This document shows positions 1 through 12,547 of a stretch of 42,516 bases of DNA, piece after piece; the stretch's first letter is position 1; every line of letters starts with the position of its first letter. The DNA is from Streptomyces specialis. Lineage in GTDB: Bacteria > Actinomycetota > Actinomycetes > Streptomycetales > Streptomycetaceae. The notes under the pieces were generated by a model. That model searched no databases. It was given only the letters and a program-made list of their open reading frames with translations, and was not told the DNA's origin. Where the stretch lies: the NCBI RefSeq assembly GCF_001493375.1, contig NZ_LN929764.1, positions 1 to 42,516 of the forward strand. The letters are read 5' to 3'. The translations under genes were made by a program, and so were the position numbers.

Positions 1-127
1 GGCTTTGCTGGATGCGGCGTTGCACGCCATCGGCTTGATGGATGAGGGCGATTCGGCTCGGGTGCCGTTCTCGTGTGCGGGTGTGCGGGTGTTCGCTTCG
101 GGTGCGTCGGTGTTGCGGGTGCGTGTG
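1..127 (+). repeat. Three-copy 127-bp DH repeat at the left contig end
   Basis: Bases 1-127 are identical to 5470-5596 and differ at one position that I saw (gcc to gtc) from 10480-10606. All three encode the C-terminal part of a DH domain. A sequence that begins exactly inside a perfect repeat suggests the left edge is an assembly break rather than a biological boundary. Confidence 0.85.
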
Positions 128-2074
128 GCGCAGACCGGCGAGGACACCTTCTCGCTGATCGGAATGGACGCTGACGGACAGCCGGTTGTCGCGGTGGAGT
201 CGCTTGTACTGAGGCCCGTCTCCGCGGAGCAACTCGACGCTGCGCGGAGCGCCCAGACCAACTCGTTGTACCGGGTCGTGTGGCAGACGCTGCCGGAGCC
301 CGAGGCATTGCCCGTGACCGTCGAGGTGCACGCGAATCTCGCGAGCCTGAACGGCAGTTCACCAGGTGCAGTGATCGTTCCCTGGCCTGGGACCGGCGAT
401 GGCGACCCCGAAACGGGTGTGTTGTGGGCGCTGGAGTTGGTGCAGTCGTGGCTGGCGGATGAGGAGCGTGCTGCGGCGCGGTTGGTGTTGGTGACGCGGG
501 GTGCGGTGTCGGTGTCCGGTGAGGCGCCGGACGCAGCTCAGGCTGCGGTGTGGGGTCTGGTGCGCTCAGCGCAGTCGGAGCACCCGGGCCGGTTCGTCCT
601 GCTGGACCTCGACGAGGACGGCGATGCCGCCTCGGTAGTCACTGCTGTTCTCGCGTCCGGCGAGTCGCAGGTTGCTGTGCGTGCGGAGGGGTTGTGGGTG
701 CCGAGGCTGGCCCCTGCCCCCGCCCCTGCCCCTGTTCCTGTGGCGGGTGGTGGGTCGGTGTTCGGCGGGGGGACGGTGTTGGTGTCGGGAGCGTCCGGTG
801 CGCTGGGCCGGCTGGTGGCGCGGCATCTGGTCGAAGCGCACGGGGTGGATGACCTGTTGCTGCTGAGCCGCCGGGGTGTCGATGAGGCTCTGGTCAGTGA
901 GCTGCAGGGTGCCGGTGCGCGGGTGGTGTCGGTTGCGTGCGATGTCGCGGACCGTGAAGCGCTGGCCGAAGTCCTGTCCGGGCGGACCTTGGCTGGTGTC
1001 GTGCACGCGGCGGGGGTTCTGGATGACGGTGTGGTCACCGGTCTGACCCCCGAACAGGTAGGTAGGGTGTTGCGGCCGAAGGTCGCGGGGGCGTGGAATC
1101 TTCACGAACTCACCCTCGGCATGGACCTGTCGGCGTTTGTGGTGTTCTCCTCGGCCGCCGGGATCTTCGGCAGCCCGGGCCAGGCCGCGTACGCGGCGGG
1201 CAACGCCTACCTGGACGCCCTGGCCCAGTACCGGCACGCCCATCAGCTCCCCGCCACCTCCCTCGCGTGGGGGCCGTGGGCGAGCACGGAAGGGATGGCG
1301 GAGACGGAAGCGTTGGAGCGCATGGCCCGCAACGGCGTGACCGCACTGACCGACACCGAAGGACTCGCACTCTTCGACAACGCCACCAGGAGCGGTGGTG
1401 AGCCGTTGGTGGTGCCGGTCCGACTGGAGCTTGGCACGTTGCGAATGCGGGCTGGCAGTGGCGCGTTGCCAGGTGTGCTGAACGGGCTCGTACGCGTTCC
1501 GGCCCGTCGTCGGGCAGCGACCACCGCCACGGCGGCCGTCCCCGACCTGTCCCACCGGCTCGCCGCACTCCCCGACACCGAACAACACAAACTCCTCCTC
1601 GACATCGTCCGCGAGCAGGTCTCAGCAGTGCTCGGCATTGCGTCTTCGCGTTCCATCCGGCCGGGGCAGGCGTTGCGGGACATGGGCTTCGACTCTCTCA
1701 CGGCCATCGAACTGCGCAACAGGCTGGCGAAGGGAACCGGGCTCCGGTTGCCGAGCAGCCTGATCTTCGACTACCCGACCCCCCGAGACCTGGTGGAGCA
1801 TCTGCGCACGGAACTGGCCCCCGATCGCTCCGAAGTCGCGCGCGTTCTCAGCGAAATGGACCGGCTCGAATCGGCGCTCCTCGCCACCGCACCTGACGAT
1901 GACGGCCGCACGGCCATCACCTCACGGCTTCGCCCGCTGATGACCCGGTGGGCACATACCTCTTCCTCCCCGGCACAGGCCGATGAATCCACGGCTCGCG
2001 ACGTCGCCGAACTCGAATCCGCCAGCGACGACGAGGTATTCGAGTTCATCGGCAAGGAATTCGGCATCTCCTGA
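2..2074 (+). CDS. Type I modular polyketide synthase, C-terminal part (DH'-KR-ACP-docking), 5' truncated
   Basis: The reading frame is open from base 2, so the true start, KS and AT lie upstream of the window. The first ~78 residues are the end of a dehydratase (LLDAALH motif with its catalytic Asp). Next come the KR structural subdomain and the KR catalytic subdomain ([14 protein letters not shown] loop, FSSAAG, AAYAAGN). The ACP follows, with GFDSL and the phosphopantetheine Ser at 1694-1696. The last ~85 residues are a C-terminal docking region: a dimerising helix around [10 protein letters not shown] and an acidic tail ending [15 protein letters not shown]. There is no ER between DH and KR. 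The KR carries LDD, typical of B-type reductases, so with an active DH the module should leave a trans double bond. The tail suits the [12 protein letters not shown] start of the next protein, 78 bases downstream. Extender choice is unknown because the AT is not in the window. Confidence 0.96.
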   Translation, partial: ALLDAALHAIGLMDEGDSARVPFSCAGVRVFASGASVLRVRVAQTGEDTFSLIGMDADGQPVVAVESLVLRPVSAEQLDAARSAQTNSLYRVVWQTLPEPEALPVTVEVHANLASLNGSSPGAVIVPWPGTGDGDPETGVLWALELVQSWLADEERAAARLVLVTRGAVSVSGEAPDAAQAAVWGLVRSAQSEHPGRFVLLDLDEDGDAASVVTAVLASGESQVAVRAEGLWVPRLAPAPAPAPVPVAGGGSVFGGGTVLVSGASGALGRLVARHLVEAHGVDDLLLLSRRGVDEALVSELQGAGARVVSVACDVADREALAEVLSGRTLAGVVHAAGVLDDGVVTGLTPEQVGRVLRPKVAGAWNLHELTLGMDLSAFVVFSSAAGIFGSPGQAAYAAGNAYLDALAQYRHAHQLPATSLAWGPWASTEGMAETEALERMARNGVTALTDTEGLALFDNATRSGGEPLVVPVRLELGTLRMRAGSGALPGVLNGLVRVPARRRAATTATAAVPDLSHRLAALPDTEQHKLLLDIVREQVSAVLGIASSRSIRPGQALRDMGFDSLTAIELRNRLAKGTGLRLPSSLIFDYPTPRDLVEHLRTELAPDRSEVARVLSEMDRLESALLATAPDDDGRTAITSRLRPLMTRWAHTSSSPAQADESTARDVAELESASDDEVFEFIGKEFGIS
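710..742 (+). repeat. Ala-Pro coding microrepeat in KR interdomain linker
   Basis: A run of CCTGCC/CCCGCC units encodes [11 protein letters not shown] between the KR structural and catalytic subdomains. Equivalent linkers are [11 protein letters not shown] in module B (about 6111-6145) and the shortened APAAAAGGG in module C (about 11141-11163). Length varies by whole codons, as expected for slippage in a flexible linker. Confidence 0.75.
1382..1611 (+). repeat. 230-bp near-identical KR-ACP linker repeat, copy 1
   Basis: It matches 6785-7014 with one substitution that I could see. It covers the end of the KR, the post-KR linker and the start of the ACP. It is part of a longer stretch of high similarity between modules A, B and C that suggests recent duplication or gene conversion. 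Confidence 0.85.
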
Positions 2075-2138
2075 CGGAACCGGTCGGGCATCAGCCGGCC
2101 CGGCCGTTCCCGCCCTCCCCACACTCACGACTTTTCGT

Positions 2139-2144
2139 AAGGGG
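2139..2144 (+). promoter_or_regulatory. Ribosome binding site for gene 2
   Basis: AAGGGG lies eight bases before the GTG start at 2153. The 78-base gap after gene 1 has no clear terminator hairpin, so the two genes are probably co-transcribed. Confidence 0.65.
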
Positions 2145-2152
2145 CGACCCTC

Positions 2153-5100
2153 GTGGACAACGAGCAGAAACTGCGCTACTTCCTCCGGCGCGTGACGACG
2201 GAACTGCACGAAGCTCGGGAGCGACTTCAGGAGATGGACGAGGCGCAGCGCGAACCCATCGCCATCGTCGGGATGAGTTGTCGCTACCCCGGTGGCGTCC
2301 GCTCGCCCGAGGAATTGTGGGAGCTCCTCGTCAAGGGTGGCGACGCGATCTCGGGGTTCCCGGCCGACCGGGGATGGGACTTGGAGTCCCTGTACGACCC
2401 GGACCCAGACACCCGAGGAACAACCCACGTACGTGAGGGGGGATTTCTCGAAGGCAACGACATGTTCGACGCCGGCCTCTTCGAGATATCTCCGCGCGAG
2501 GCGCTGAGCATGGATCCGCAGCAGCGGCTGTTGCTGGAGGCTTCCTGGGAGGCGATCGAACGCGCCGGTATCGACCCGGCCTCGCTGAAGGGCAGCCGGA
2601 CCGGTGTGTTCGCGGGGGTCATGTACCACGATCACACGACCGTTCTCCAGCATGCGGTGGAGGACGTCGAGGGCTACATCGGGACCGGCGGCGCCGCGAG
2701 CGTGGTCTCCGGGCGGGTGGCTTACACGTTCGGGCTGGAGGGCCCGGCGGTGACGGTGGACACGGCGTGTTCGTCGTCGCTGGTGGCGTTGCACCTCGCT
2801 GTCCAGGCGTTGCGGCAGGGGGAATGCTCCATGGCCCTCGCCGGCGGGGTCACCGCGATGACGACGCCAACGGCCTTTGTGGAGTTCAGCCGTCAGCGCG
2901 GGTTGGCGGCGGATGGCCGGTGCAAGGCGTTCGCGGCGGGGGCGGATGGGACGGCGTGGTCCGAGGGTGTGGGGATGCTGCTGGTGGAGCGGCTGTCGGA
3001 CGCGGTGCGTAACGGTCATCCGGTGCTGGCGGTCGTGCGGGGTTCGGCGGTGAATCAGGACGGTGCGTCGAACGGTCTGACGGCTCCCAATGGTCCGTCG
3101 CAGCAGCGCGTCATCCGCCAGGCGCTGGCAAGTGCCGGTCTGTCGGCGGCCGATGTGGATGCGGTCGAGGGGCATGGGACGGGGACGTCGCTGGGTGATC
3201 CGATCGAGGCGCAGGCGTTGCTTGCCACGTACGGGCAGGACCGGTCGGAAGAACGTCCGTTGTGGTTGGGGTCGTTGAAGTCGAACATCGGGCATGCGCA
3301 GGCGGCTGCCGGTGTGGGTGGTGTGATCAAGATGGTGCTGGCGTTGCGGCATGGGTTATTGCCGCGCACGTTGCACGTGGACGAGCCCTCCCCGCACGTG
3401 GACTGGTCGGCGGGTGCGGTGCGTCTGCTGACCGAGCCCGTCACCTGGACGGAGAACGGCCACCCGCGCCGTGCGGCGGTGTCGTCGTTCGGGTTCAGCG
3501 GCACCAATGCCCACGTCATCGTTGAGCAAGCCCCGACGCCGACTTCCGCAGCGCTCGGTCCCGTTCGTGCCGGGATGGTGTCCCCCGTTCTGCCGCTCGT
3601 GCTGTCCGGAAAGGACGCGGCGGCACTCAAGGCCCAAGCCGAACGGCTGGTCGCACACGTCGAGAACCACCCCGAGGTCAACCTGGCCGACCTCGCGCTG
3701 TCCCTCGCCACGACCCGCAGTGCCCTGGACCACCGAGCCGCGGTGATCGCATCCGACCACGGCGACGTACGGCGCGTACTCACCGCTCTGGCCGCGGGTG
3801 AGCCAACGAAGGGGCTCGTCACCGGCGTTGCGACGTCGGGGCGTCGGGTCGGGTTCTTGTTCTCCGGCCAGGGGAGTCAGCGGTTGGGTATGGGCCGGGA
3901 GTTGTGTGAGGCGTTCCCTGTTTTCGCGGATGCCTTTGATGAGGTGTGTGCGGTGGTGGGTTTGCCGTTGCGGGATCTGTTGGGGTCGGAGGCGGTGAAC
4001 GGGACGGTTGTTGCGCAGCCTGGGTTGTTCGCGGTTGAGGTGGCGTTGTTCCGGCTTCTTGAGTCGTGGGGTGTGCGGCCGGATGTGGTGGCGGGACACT
4101 CGGTGGGGGAGTTCGCCGCCGCGCACGTGGCGGGGGTGCTGTCGTTGGAGGATGCGGCCCGCTTGGTGGTGGCGCGTGGCCGGTTGATGGGTGGTCTGCC
4201 TGCGGGCGGTGTGATGGTCGCCGTCCGGCTCCCGGAAGAGGAAGTCCTGTCCCGTCTGGCCGGTTTCGAGGACCGGGTGGGGATCGCGGCGGTCAACGGC
4301 CCGTCGTCCCTGGTGGTCTCCGGGGAGGAAGCGGCCGTCGCTGAGGTCACGGCCGGGCTCAAGACCAAGCGGCTAGCGGTGTCGCACGCGTTCCACTCGC
4401 CGTTGATGGAGCCGATGCTCGCCGCGTTCGAGGAGGAACTCGCGGGTGTGGTGTTCAGCCCGCCGACACTGCCTGTTGTTCCGGCCTGCTCCGGTGGGGA
4501 GTTCACGGATCCGTCGTACGGGGTGCGGCAGATCCGCGAGCCGGTCCGCTTCGCCGACGCCGTGCAGGCGCTGGCGGGGCGGGAGGTGAGTGCGTTCGTC
4601 GAGGTTGGTCCGGGTGGGACGTTGGCGGCGCTGGCGCGTGAGCTGGTGGATGAGTCGGCTGTTGTCGTGCCCGTCCTGCGCAAGGACCGGCCCGAGGATG
4701 TTGCACTGTCGGCCGCTGTCGCTGAACTCCACGTCCACGGCGTAGAGGTCAACTGGCCGGGCATCTTCAACGGAACGGGCGCCCGCCACGTCGATCTGCC
4801 GACCTACGCCTTCCAACGGCAACGCTACTGGCTGGATGCACCACGCCTGCGAGGCGACCTCGCGGAAGCGGGTCTGAGCGCCACCGGTCACCCGTTGCTC
4901 GGCGCGGCAGTTGTCCTGCCCGATGGCGAAGGGGCGGTGCTGACAGGGCGGTTGTCGCTGGCCGACCAACCATGGCTGACCGACCACATGGTTCACGGAG
5001 CTGTCCTGGCGCCCGGCACGGCATTCCTCGAACTCGCGCTGCGAGCGGGCCGGGAAGTCGACTGTGGACAGGTCGATGAATTGATGATGCACGCCCCACT

Positions 5101-8100
5101 GGTGCTGCTGCCCGATGCACGAGCGCTGCACCTACGGGTCGCCGTGGGCCGTGCGGACGACTTCGGCCGGCGCACGATTCACATCAGCTCGCGACCCGAG
5201 AACGCCGACGCGGACGAGCCATGGACACGGCACGCCAGCGGAACCGTTCTGCCCGACGCCCTCGCCCCGGACAGCACCCCTTCCTCCTGGCCTTCCGCGG
5301 GCAACGAGCCCGAGGACATCGAGGCGTTGTACGAGCGTCTTGCGGGTTCGGGTTTGGTGTATGGGCCGGTGTTCCGTGGGGTGCGTGCGGCGTGGCGGGT
5401 GGGGGGGGATGTCTTCGCCGAGGTGGCGTTGCCGGAGGGGACGGATGTCTCTGGGTTCGGTGTGCATCCGGCTTTGCTGGATGCGGCGTTGCACGCCATC
5501 GGCTTGATGGATGAGGGCGATTCGGCTCGGGTGCCGTTCTCGTGTGCGGGTGTGCGGGTGTTCGCTTCGGGTGCGTCGGTGTTGCGGGTGCGTGTGTCGC
5601 GCACTGGCGAGTACTCGTTCTCGCTGGTCGGGGTGGATGCGGCTGGACTTCCGGTTGTTGCGGTGGAGTCGCTTGTTCTAAGGCCCGTTTCGGTGCAACA
5701 GCTCTCTGGCGATGCCCTGTACCGGGTGGTGTGGGAGAAGGCTGACCTGTCCGGTGTCAGTGAGGTCCCTTCCGCGGCTTCGGTCGTCTCCTGTCCTGGT
5801 GGGGTGGGTGCTGAGGCGGGTGTGTTGTGGGCGCTGGAGTTGGTGCAGTCGTGGCTGGCGGATGAGGAGCGTGCTGCGGCGCGGTTAATGTTGGTGACGC
5901 GGGGTGCGGTGTCGGTGTCCGGTGAGGCGCCGGACGCAGCTCAGGCTGGGGTGTGGGGTCTGGTGCGCTCAGCGCAGTCGGAGCACCCGGGCCGGTTCGT
6001 CCTGCTGGACCTCGATGAGACCACCGAGTGCGAGGTGGTGGTGTCTGCCGTGTTGGCGTCCGGTGAGTCGCAGGTTGCTGTGCGTGGGGAGGGGTTGTGG
6101 GTGCCGAGGCTGGCCCCTGCCCCTGCCCCTGTTCCGGTTCCTGCGGCGGGTGGTGGGTCGGTGTTCGGCGGGGGGACGGTGTTGGTGTCGGGTGCGTCCG
6201 GTGCGTTGGGCCGGCTGGTGGCGCGGCATCTGGTCGAAGCGCACGGGGTGGGTGACCTGTTGCTGTTGAGCCGTCGGGGTGTGGATGAGGCTCTGGTCGG
6301 TGAGCTGCAGGGTGCCGGTGCGCGGGTGGTGTCGGTTGCGTGTGATGTCGCGGACCGTGAAGCGCTGGCCGAGGTGCTGTCCGGGCGGTCGCTGTCGGGC
6401 GTGGTGCATGCCGCCGGAGTCGTCGATGACGGTGTGGTCACCGGTCTGACACCGGAGCGGGTCGAGGGCGTGTTGCGGCCGAAGGTCGCGGGGGCGTGGA
6501 ATCTGCACGAACTCACCCTCGGCATGGGCCTGTCGGCGTTTGTGGTGTTCTCTTCGGCGGCCGGGATCTTCGGCAGCCCGGGCCAGGCCGCGTATGCGGC
6601 GGGCAACGCCTATCTGGACGCCCTGGCGCAGTACCGGCACGCTCACCAGCTTCCTGCCGCTTCCCTCGCCTGGGGTCCCTGGGCGAATGCCGAAGGGATG
6701 GCGGACACGGAAGCGTTGGAGCGCATGGCCCGCAACGGCGTGACCGCACTGACGGACTCTGAGGGCCTGGCGCTATTCGACTTGGCCACCAGGAGCGGTG
6801 GTGAGCCGTTGGTGGTGCCGGTCCGACTGGAGCTTGGCACGTTGCGAATGCGGGCTGGCAGTGGTGCGTTGCCAGGTGTGCTGAACGGGCTCGTACGCGT
6901 TCCGGCCCGTCGTCGGGCAGCGACCACCGCCACGGCGGCCGTCCCCGACCTGTCCCACCGGCTCGCCGCACTCCCCGACACCGAACAACACAAACTCCTC
7001 CTCGACATCGTCCGGACCCATGTGGCCGCCGTCCTGGGCCACGCGGTGGAAGGCGTGCAAGCGGGCCATAGTTTCCGTGAATTGGGCTTTGACTCACTGA
7101 CATCGGTGGAACTGCGGAATCGACTCGGAGCGGTAACTGGCCTCCGGCTCCCGGCCAGCGTCGTGTTCGACTACCCGACTCCTGACGCTCTCAGTGGTCA
7201 CCTTGAGGAACGGCTGATCGTCTCCGGACGAACTCGTCCGTCCCAGGCGGTCGTTGATACGCGGTCCGCGACCGACGAACCGATCGCGATCGTCGGGATG
7301 AGCTGCCGCTACCCCGGTGGAGTCCGGACGCCGGAGAATCTCTGGACATTGGTGACGTCCGGAAGCGACGCGATCTCCGAGTTCCCCACCGACCGGGGAT
7401 GGGACTTGGCTGCGCTGCGGGGCGTCGGCACCGACAGTGGTCGCGCGAGCACGACCACTACGCGTGGTGGATTCCTCCACGACGCGGGGGACTTCGACCC
7501 TGCCCTTTTCGGGATCTCGCCGCGTGAGGCGCTGGCAATGGATCCGCAGCAGCGGCTGTTGCTGGAGACGGCGTGGGAGGCGTTCGAACGCGCCGGTATC
7601 GACCCCACATCTGTCAAGGGCACCCCGATCGGGGTGTTCGCCGGGGCGATGTACCACGAGTACGGCTCCTGGCTGCACTCGGCTCCCGAGGACGTCGAGG
7701 GCTTCATGGCGACCGGTAGTTCGGGAAGCGTCATGTCCGGGCGGGTGGCTTACACGTTCGGGTTGGAGGGCCCGGCGGTGACGGTGGACACGGCGTGTTC
7801 GTCGTCGCTGGTGGCGTTGCATCTCGCTGTCCAGGCGTTGCGGCAGGGGGAATGCTCCATGGCCCTGGCCGGTGGCGTCACCGTCATGGCCAGGCCGGCG
7901 GCCTTTGTGGAGTTCAGCCGCCAGGGCGGTCTGGCTCCGGATGGCCGGTGCAAGGCGTTCGCGGCGGGTGCGGATGGGACGGCGTGGTCCGAGGGCGCGG
8001 GGATGCTGCTGGTGGAGCGGCTGTCGGACGCGGTCCGCAACGGCCACCCCGTGCTGGCGGTGGTGCGGGGCTCGGCGGTGAATCAGGACGGTGCGTCGAA

Positions 8101-11100
8101 CGGTCTGACAGCTCCCAACGGCCCATCGCAGCAACGCGTCATCCGCCAGGCCCTGGCGAACGCCGGTCTGTCGGCGGCGGACGTCGACGCGGTCGAAGCG
8201 CACGGCACGGGCACCACACTGGGCGACCCCATCGAGGCCGAAGCCTTGCTCGCCACCTACGGGCAGGACCGGTCGGAAGAACGGCCGTTGTGGTTGGGGT
8301 CGTTGAAGTCGAACATCGGGCACACGCAGGCGGCTGCCGGTGTGGGTGGCGTCATCAAGATGGTGCTGGCGTTGCGGCACAGGTTGTTGCCGCGCACGTT
8401 GCACGTGGACGAGCCCTCCCCGCACGTGGATTGGACTTCCGGAGCCGTCAGTCTCCTCACGCGGGACATCGCGTGGCCGGAGCATGGGCAGCCTCGTCGA
8501 GCCGCCGTCTCCTCGTTCGGGTTCAGCGGCACCAACGCTCACGTCATCGTTGAGGAGTACAACACCGAGGCCGCCGCCGAGCGGTCACACCGTGGAACGG
8601 GCACGGTCCCGTGGGTGCTGTCGGCCAAGGACCCGGCCGCGCTCAGGCAGCAAGCCCAACGGCTCGCCGCACACGTCGAGAACATCTCCTCCGACCGGGC
8701 TCTCGTAGACGTCGCGTACACCCTGGCAACGTCGCGTGCGTCGTTGGAGCATCGGGCGGCTGTGGTCGCAGGGGATGTGGACGGGATGCTCGGCGGCCTG
8801 CGGGCGCTGGTGCGGGGTGAGTCGGCGGCCGGTGTGGTGCGCGGCGTCGCGGCGTCCGGGCGTCGGGTCGGGTTCTTGTTCTCGGGGCAGGGGAGTCAGC
8901 GGCCGGGTATGGGCCGGGAGTTGTATCAGGCGTTCCCTGTTTTCGCGGATGCCTTTGATGAGGTGTGCGCGCATGTGGATGCCTATCTGACGTGTTCCCT
9001 ACGTGACGTGCTCGGGTCGGAGTCTGTCGACGACACGGTTGTTGCGCAGCCTGGGTTGTTCGCGGTTGAGGTGGCGTTGTTCCGGCTTCTTGAGTCGTGG
9101 GGTGTGCGGCCGGGTGTGGTGGCGGGGCATTCGGTGGGGGAGTTCGCCGCCGCGCATGTGGCGGGGGGGCTGTCGTTGGAGGATGCGGCCCGTTTGGTGG
9201 TGGCGCGTGGCCGATTGATGGGTGGTCTGCCTGCGGGCGGTGTGATGGTCGCCGTTCCGCTTGCGGAGGAGCAGGTACGTGCGCGTCTTGCCGGTTTTGA
9301 GGACCGGGTGGGGATCGCGGCGGTCAACGGCCCGTCGTCCGTGGTGATCTCCGGGGAAGAAGCGGCAGTCGCTGAGGTCACGGCCGGGCTCAAGACCAAG
9401 CCGCTGGCGGTGTCGCACGCGTTCCACTCACCGCTGATGGAGCCGATGCTCGCCGCGTTCGAGGAAGAGTTGTCGGGCGTGGTGTTCAACCCACCGACGC
9501 TGCCGGTGGTCCCGGCCTCGTCCGGTGGGGAGTTCACCGATCCGTCGTACTGGGTGCGGCAGATCCGCGAGCCGGTCCGTTTCGCCGAGGTCGTCCAGGC
9601 TCTTGCGGGGCGGGAGGTGAGTGCGTTCGTCGAGGTCGGCCCGGGCGGGACGTTGGCGGCGCTGACCCGCGAGCTGGTGGATGAGTCGGCTGTTGTCGTG
9701 CCCGTCCTGCGCAAGGACCGGCCCGAGGATGTCGCACTGTCGGCCGCTGTCGCTGAACTCCACGTTCACGGCGTGCCAGTGGACTGGGCGAAGGTCTTCG
9801 CCGGAACCGGAGCCCGCCACGTCGATCTGCCGACCTACGCCTTTCAGCGACGTCGTTTCTGGCTGGCAGGCGAACCGCAGGCCGGTGACCTGTCGAGTAT
9901 GGGCTTGGAGGTAGCCGGGCATCCGTTGCTCGGCGCGGCGGTCGCGCTCCCGGAAGGAGACGGTGCCGTTTTTACCGGGCGGTTGTCGCTGGCCGAGCAC
10001 GCGTGGCTGGCGGATCACGCGGCCATGGGCTCGGTCTTGGTCCCCGGCATGGCTCTCGTGGACCTCGCTTTGAGGGCCGGGCGTGAGGTCGGGTGCGACC
10101 GCGTTGAGGAATTGACCTTTCAGAGTCCCATGGTTGTCCCTGAGCAGGAACCGCTGGACATTCGGGCGACTGTCGGCCATGCCGATGAGTCGGCGGCCCG
10201 GCCCGTGAAGGTGTTCTCGCGGCGTCCGGGCGGGGAGTGGCTGTGCCATGCCGTGGGCTCGGTGACCGCCGGATCCGGCCTAAGCGTTGATGCGGGTGAC
10301 TGGCCGGAGGCGCCGGCGTCCGAGGACATCGAGGCGTTGTATGAGCGTCTTGCGGGTTCGGGTTTGGTGTATGGGCCGGTGTTTCGTGGGGTGCGTGCGG
10401 CGTGGCGGGTGGGTGGTGATGTCTGTGCCGAGGTGGCGCTGCCGGAGGGGGTGAGCACTGCTGGTTTTGGTGTGCATCCGGCTTTGCTGGATGCGGCGTT
10501 GCACGTCATCGGCTTGATGGATGAGGGCGATTCGGCTCGGGTGCCGTTCTCGTGTGCGGGTGTGCGGGTGTTCGCTTCGGGTGCGTCGGTGTTGCGGGTG
10601 CGTGTGTCGCGCACTGGCGAGGACTCGTTCTCGCTGGTCGGGGTGGATGCGGCTGGACTACCGGTCGTCGCGGTGGAGTCGCTCGTTCTGCGGCCGATAT
10701 CAGCCGAACAACTCGCCGCCGTTGTCCAGGAGACGAACTCCGCGCTCTACCGGGTGGTGTGGGAGAAGGCTGACCTGTCCGGTGTCAGTGAGGTCTCTTC
10801 CGCAGCTTCGGTTGTCTCCTGTCCTGGTGGGGTGGGTGCTGAGGCGGGTGTGTTGTGGGCGCTGGAGTTGGTGCAGTCGTGGCTGGCGGATGAGGAGCGT
10901 GCTGCGGCGCGGTTGGTGTTGGTGACGCGGGGTGCGGTGTCGGTGTTCGGTGAGGCGCCGGACGCAGCTCAGGCTGGGGTGTGGGGTCTGGTGCGTTCGG
11001 CGCAGTCGGAGCATCCGGGCCGGTTCGTCCTGCTGGACCTCGACGAGGACGGCGATGCCGCCTCGGTAGTCACTGTTGTTCTCGCGTCCGGTGAGTCGCA

Positions 11101-12547
11101 GGTTGCTGTGCGTGGGGAGGGGTTGTGGGTGCCGAGGCTGGCCCCTGCCGCTGCCGCGGGTGGCGGGTCGGTGTTCGGCGGGGGGACGGTGTTGGTGTCG
11201 GGTGCGTCCGGTGCGCTGGGCCGGCTGGTGGCGCGGCATCTGGTCGAGGCCCACGGGGTGGATGACCTGTTGCTGCTGAGCCGCCGGGTTGTCGATGACG
11301 CTCTGGTCGGTGAACTTGAATCTTCAGGTGCGCGGGTGGTGTCGGTCGCGTGTGATGTCGCGGACCGCGAAGCGCTGACCGAAGTCCTGTCCGGGCGGAC
11401 CCTGGCTGGTGTCGTGCACGCGGCGGGGGTTCTGGATGACGGGGTGGTCACCGGTCTGACACCCGAACAGGTAGGGAGGGTGTTGCGGCCGAAGGTCGCC
11501 GGGGCGTGGAATCTGCACGAACTCACTCTGGGTATGGACCTGTCGGCGTTTGTGGTGTTCTCTTCGGCGGCCGGGATCTTCGGCAGTCCGGGCCAGGCCG
11601 CGTACGCGGCCGGCAACGCCTACCTCGACGCCCTGGCCCAATACCGGCACGCTCACCAGCTCCCCGGCACCTCCCTCGCGTGGGGTCCGTGGGCGAGCAC
11701 GGAAGGGATGGCGGACGCCGGGGTGTTGGAGCGCATGGCCCGCAACGGCGTGACCGCGCTGACCGACACCGAAGGACTCGAACTCTTCGACAACGCCACG
11801 CGTGAGAACGGCACCGGCGAACCTCTGCTGGTACCGATCCACCTGCATCTTCCGGCGCTCCGCAATCGCGCTGCCGGGGGTCCGCTGCCCGCCGTACTGC
11901 GCGGGCTTGTGCCGCGGCCGGTGCGACGCGTCGCGGTCGGCGGGGAGACGCCCGGGGCGCTGGCGGAGCAACTGGCGGACATGACGGGGAAGAAGCGGTT
12001 TCTTCTGCTCCAACGAGCCGTGCTGGCCGAGGTCGCCGCCGTGCTCGGGCATACGTCCGCCGACGCCGTCGGGCCCGGACAGGCGTTCCAGGATCTCGGC
12101 TTCGACTCCCTCACCGCCGTAGAGCTGCGCAACCGCCTGTCCCATGCCACCGGGCTGAAGCTGCCCACGAGTCTCCTCTTCGACTACCCGAACCCCGCGG
12201 CCCTCGCCGAACACCTCGACGCCGCGCTGCCGGTACGCGCGCGGGGGAGTGGCGCCTCGCTCCTGGCGGAGGTCGACCGGCTCGAAGCGGCCTTGTCGGC
12301 TCTGGCCCTCAAGGCCCGCGCCGACGAGGGGACGCGGGGAACGGTCGCGACGCGGCTGGAGAGCTTGCTCTCGAAGTGGCGGGCGGACGACGCCGATCCG
12401 CTGCCCGGCACTGAGCACGGAAGCAACGGCAACAACGGCAACAACGGTGATGGCGGTCCTGACGATGCCCGCACGTCCGCCAAGACCGTTGAGACGGCGA
12501 CCGACGACGAACTCTTCGAACTGCTCGACAACGAACTCGGTAGCTGA
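2153..12547 (+). CDS. Type I modular polyketide synthase, two modules (KS-AT-DH-KR-ACP)x2
   Basis: 3464 residues starting at GTG 2153, chosen for its AAGGGG site and because it gives a complete N-terminal docking coiled coil ([20 protein letters not shown]). Module B: KS Cys206, AT Ser650 with HAFH at 745-748, DH His945 and Asp1110, KR Tyr1481, ACP Ser1648. Module C: KS Cys1882, AT Ser2327 with HAFH at 2422, DH His2622 and Asp2780, KR Tyr3151, ACP Ser3319. Both ATs have GHSVG plus HAFH, the malonyl-CoA signature. Both DHs keep HxxxGxxxxP and LLDAALH. Both KRs are B-type (VDD, LDD). Each module should therefore add a two-carbon unit and leave a trans alkene. The C-terminus has a dimerising helix, an Asn/Gly spacer and the acidic tail [14 protein letters not shown], suited to gene 3. 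Oddities are W-to-G in the AT motif at 4520-4522 and V-to-G at 9167-9169. Confidence 0.97.
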   Translation: MDNEQKLRYFLRRVTTELHEARERLQEMDEAQREPIAIVGMSCRYPGGVRSPEELWELLVKGGDAISGFPADRGWDLESLYDPDPDTRGTTHVREGGFLEGNDMFDAGLFEISPREALSMDPQQRLLLEASWEAIERAGIDPASLKGSRTGVFAGVMYHDHTTVLQHAVEDVEGYIGTGGAASVVSGRVAYTFGLEGPAVTVDTACSSSLVALHLAVQALRQGECSMALAGGVTAMTTPTAFVEFSRQRGLAADGRCKAFAAGADGTAWSEGVGMLLVERLSDAVRNGHPVLAVVRGSAVNQDGASNGLTAPNGPSQQRVIRQALASAGLSAADVDAVEGHGTGTSLGDPIEAQALLATYGQDRSEERPLWLGSLKSNIGHAQAAAGVGGVIKMVLALRHGLLPRTLHVDEPSPHVDWSAGAVRLLTEPVTWTENGHPRRAAVSSFGFSGTNAHVIVEQAPTPTSAALGPVRAGMVSPVLPLVLSGKDAAALKAQAERLVAHVENHPEVNLADLALSLATTRSALDHRAAVIASDHGDVRRVLTALAAGEPTKGLVTGVATSGRRVGFLFSGQGSQRLGMGRELCEAFPVFADAFDEVCAVVGLPLRDLLGSEAVNGTVVAQPGLFAVEVALFRLLESWGVRPDVVAGHSVGEFAAAHVAGVLSLEDAARLVVARGRLMGGLPAGGVMVAVRLPEEEVLSRLAGFEDRVGIAAVNGPSSLVVSGEEAAVAEVTAGLKTKRLAVSHAFHSPLMEPMLAAFEEELAGVVFSPPTLPVVPACSGGEFTDPSYGVRQIREPVRFADAVQALAGREVSAFVEVGPGGTLAALARELVDESAVVVPVLRKDRPEDVALSAAVAELHVHGVEVNWPGIFNGTGARHVDLPTYAFQRQRYWLDAPRLRGDLAEAGLSATGHPLLGAAVVLPDGEGAVLTGRLSLADQPWLTDHMVHGAVLAPGTAFLELALRAGREVDCGQVDELMMHAPLVLLPDARALHLRVAVGRADDFGRRTIHISSRPENADADEPWTRHASGTVLPDALAPDSTPSSWPSAGNEPEDIEALYERLAGSGLVYGPVFRGVRAAWRVGGDVFAEVALPEGTDVSGFGVHPALLDAALHAIGLMDEGDSARVPFSCAGVRVFASGASVLRVRVSRTGEYSFSLVGVDAAGLPVVAVESLVLRPVSVQQLSGDALYRVVWEKADLSGVSEVPSAASVVSCPGGVGAEAGVLWALELVQSWLADEERAAARLMLVTRGAVSVSGEAPDAAQAGVWGLVRSAQSEHPGRFVLLDLDETTECEVVVSAVLASGESQVAVRGEGLWVPRLAPAPAPVPVPAAGGGSVFGGGTVLVSGASGALGRLVARHLVEAHGVGDLLLLSRRGVDEALVGELQGAGARVVSVACDVADREALAEVLSGRSLSGVVHAAGVVDDGVVTGLTPERVEGVLRPKVAGAWNLHELTLGMGLSAFVVFSSAAGIFGSPGQAAYAAGNAYLDALAQYRHAHQLPAASLAWGPWANAEGMADTEALERMARNGVTALTDSEGLALFDLATRSGGEPLVVPVRLELGTLRMRAGSGALPGVLNGLVRVPARRRAATTATAAVPDLSHRLAALPDTEQHKLLLDIVRTHVAAVLGHAVEGVQAGHSFRELGFDSLTSVELRNRLGAVTGLRLPASVVFDYPTPDALSGHLEERLIVSGRTRPSQAVVDTRSATDEPIAIVGMSCRYPGGVRTPENLWTLVTSGSDAISEFPTDRGWDLAALRGVGTDSGRASTTTTRGGFLHDAGDFDPALFGISPREALAMDPQQRLLLETAWEAFERAGIDPTSVKGTPIGVFAGAMYHEYGSWLHSAPEDVEGFMATGSSGSVMSGRVAYTFGLEGPAVTVDTACSSSLVALHLAVQALRQGECSMALAGGVTVMARPAAFVEFSRQGGLAPDGRCKAFAAGADGTAWSEGAGMLLVERLSDAVRNGHPVLAVVRGSAVNQDGASNGLTAPNGPSQQRVIRQALANAGLSAADVDAVEAHGTGTTLGDPIEAEALLATYGQDRSEERPLWLGSLKSNIGHTQAAAGVGGVIKMVLALRHRLLPRTLHVDEPSPHVDWTSGAVSLLTRDIAWPEHGQPRRAAVSSFGFSGTNAHVIVEEYNTEAAAERSHRGTGTVPWVLSAKDPAALRQQAQRLAAHVENISSDRALVDVAYTLATSRASLEHRAAVVAGDVDGMLGGLRALVRGESAAGVVRGVAASGRRVGFLFSGQGSQRPGMGRELYQAFPVFADAFDEVCAHVDAYLTCSLRDVLGSESVDDTVVAQPGLFAVEVALFRLLESWGVRPGVVAGHSVGEFAAAHVAGGLSLEDAARLVVARGRLMGGLPAGGVMVAVPLAEEQVRARLAGFEDRVGIAAVNGPSSVVISGEEAAVAEVTAGLKTKPLAVSHAFHSPLMEPMLAAFEEELSGVVFNPPTLPVVPASSGGEFTDPSYWVRQIREPVRFAEVVQALAGREVSAFVEVGPGGTLAALTRELVDESAVVVPVLRKDRPEDVALSAAVAELHVHGVPVDWAKVFAGTGARHVDLPTYAFQRRRFWLAGEPQAGDLSSMGLEVAGHPLLGAAVALPEGDGAVFTGRLSLAEHAWLADHAAMGSVLVPGMALVDLALRAGREVGCDRVEELTFQSPMVVPEQEPLDIRATVGHADESAARPVKVFSRRPGGEWLCHAVGSVTAGSGLSVDAGDWPEAPASEDIEALYERLAGSGLVYGPVFRGVRAAWRVGGDVCAEVALPEGVSTAGFGVHPALLDAALHVIGLMDEGDSARVPFSCAGVRVFASGASVLRVRVSRTGEDSFSLVGVDAAGLPVVAVESLVLRPISAEQLAAVVQETNSALYRVVWEKADLSGVSEVSSAASVVSCPGGVGAEAGVLWALELVQSWLADEERAAARLVLVTRGAVSVFGEAPDAAQAGVWGLVRSAQSEHPGRFVLLDLDEDGDAASVVTVVLASGESQVAVRGEGLWVPRLAPAAAAGGGSVFGGGTVLVSGASGALGRLVARHLVEAHGVDDLLLLSRRVVDDALVGELESSGARVVSVACDVADREALTEVLSGRTLAGVVHAAGVLDDGVVTGLTPEQVGRVLRPKVAGAWNLHELTLGMDLSAFVVFSSAAGIFGSPGQAAYAAGNAYLDALAQYRHAHQLPGTSLAWGPWASTEGMADAGVLERMARNGVTALTDTEGLELFDNATRENGTGEPLLVPIHLHLPALRNRAAGGPLPAVLRGLVPRPVRRVAVGGETPGALAEQLADMTGKKRFLLLQRAVLAEVAAVLGHTSADAVGPGQAFQDLGFDSLTAVELRNRLSHATGLKLPTSLLFDYPNPAALAEHLDAALPVRARGSGASLLAEVDRLEAALSALALKARADEGTRGTVATRLESLLSKWRADDADPLPGTEHGSNGNNGNNGDGGPDDARTSAKTVETATDDELFELLDNELGS
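2249..7210 (+). other. PKS module B: KS-AT(malonyl)-DH-KR(B)-ACP
   Basis: Approximate domains are KS 2249-3530, AT 3845-4700, DH 4867-5700, KR 5714-6900 and ACP 7000-7210. KS has [18 protein letters not shown] and [10 protein letters not shown] has FSGQGSQ, GHSVG and HAFH. DH has [10 protein letters not shown] and YGPVFRG. KR has the SGASGALGR loop, VDD and the catalytic Tyr at 6593-6595. All catalytic residues are present. Predicted step: malonyl extension, then ketoreduction and dehydration to a trans alkene. Confidence 0.93.
6785..7014 (+). repeat. 230-bp near-identical KR-ACP linker repeat, copy 2
   Basis: This is the partner of 1382-1611, in module B of gene 2. The match stops sharply at the ACP first helix (shared IVR, then EQVSAVLG in module A but THVAAVLG in module B), which marks a recombination edge. 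Confidence 0.85.
7273..12230 (+). other. PKS module C: KS-AT(malonyl)-DH-KR(B)-ACP
   Basis: Approximate domains are KS 7273-8560, AT 8870-9720, DH 9898-10710, KR 10745-11900 and ACP 12000-12230. KS has [18 protein letters not shown] and [10 protein letters not shown] has GHSVG and HAFH. DH has [10 protein letters not shown] and LLDAALH. KR has LDD and the catalytic Tyr at 11603-11605. From about 11800 the sequence turns GC-richer and no longer tracks modules A and B, so the post-KR linker and ACP have a different history from the rest of the module. Confidence 0.93.
12421..12455 (+). repeat. Asn-Gly coding microrepeat in gene 2 docking spacer
   Basis: Repeated AACGGC/AACAAC units encode [12 protein letters not shown] between the dimerising helix and the terminal acidic docking helix of gene 2. 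It looks like a flexible spacer prone to slippage. Confidence 0.7.

Larger units (their letters stand above)
2..1810 (+). other. PKS module A (partial): DH C-terminus, KR, ACP
   Basis: Approximate domains are DH end 2-235, KR 262-1480 (structural half, then Rossmann half from about 766) and ACP 1590-1810. KR motifs are complete: NADPH loop, catalytic Ser/Tyr/Asn and LDD (B-type). Predicted outcome is a trans alkene. DH activity can be judged only from its C-terminal Asp motif, because the HxxxGxxxxP half is upstream of the window. Confidence 0.9.
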
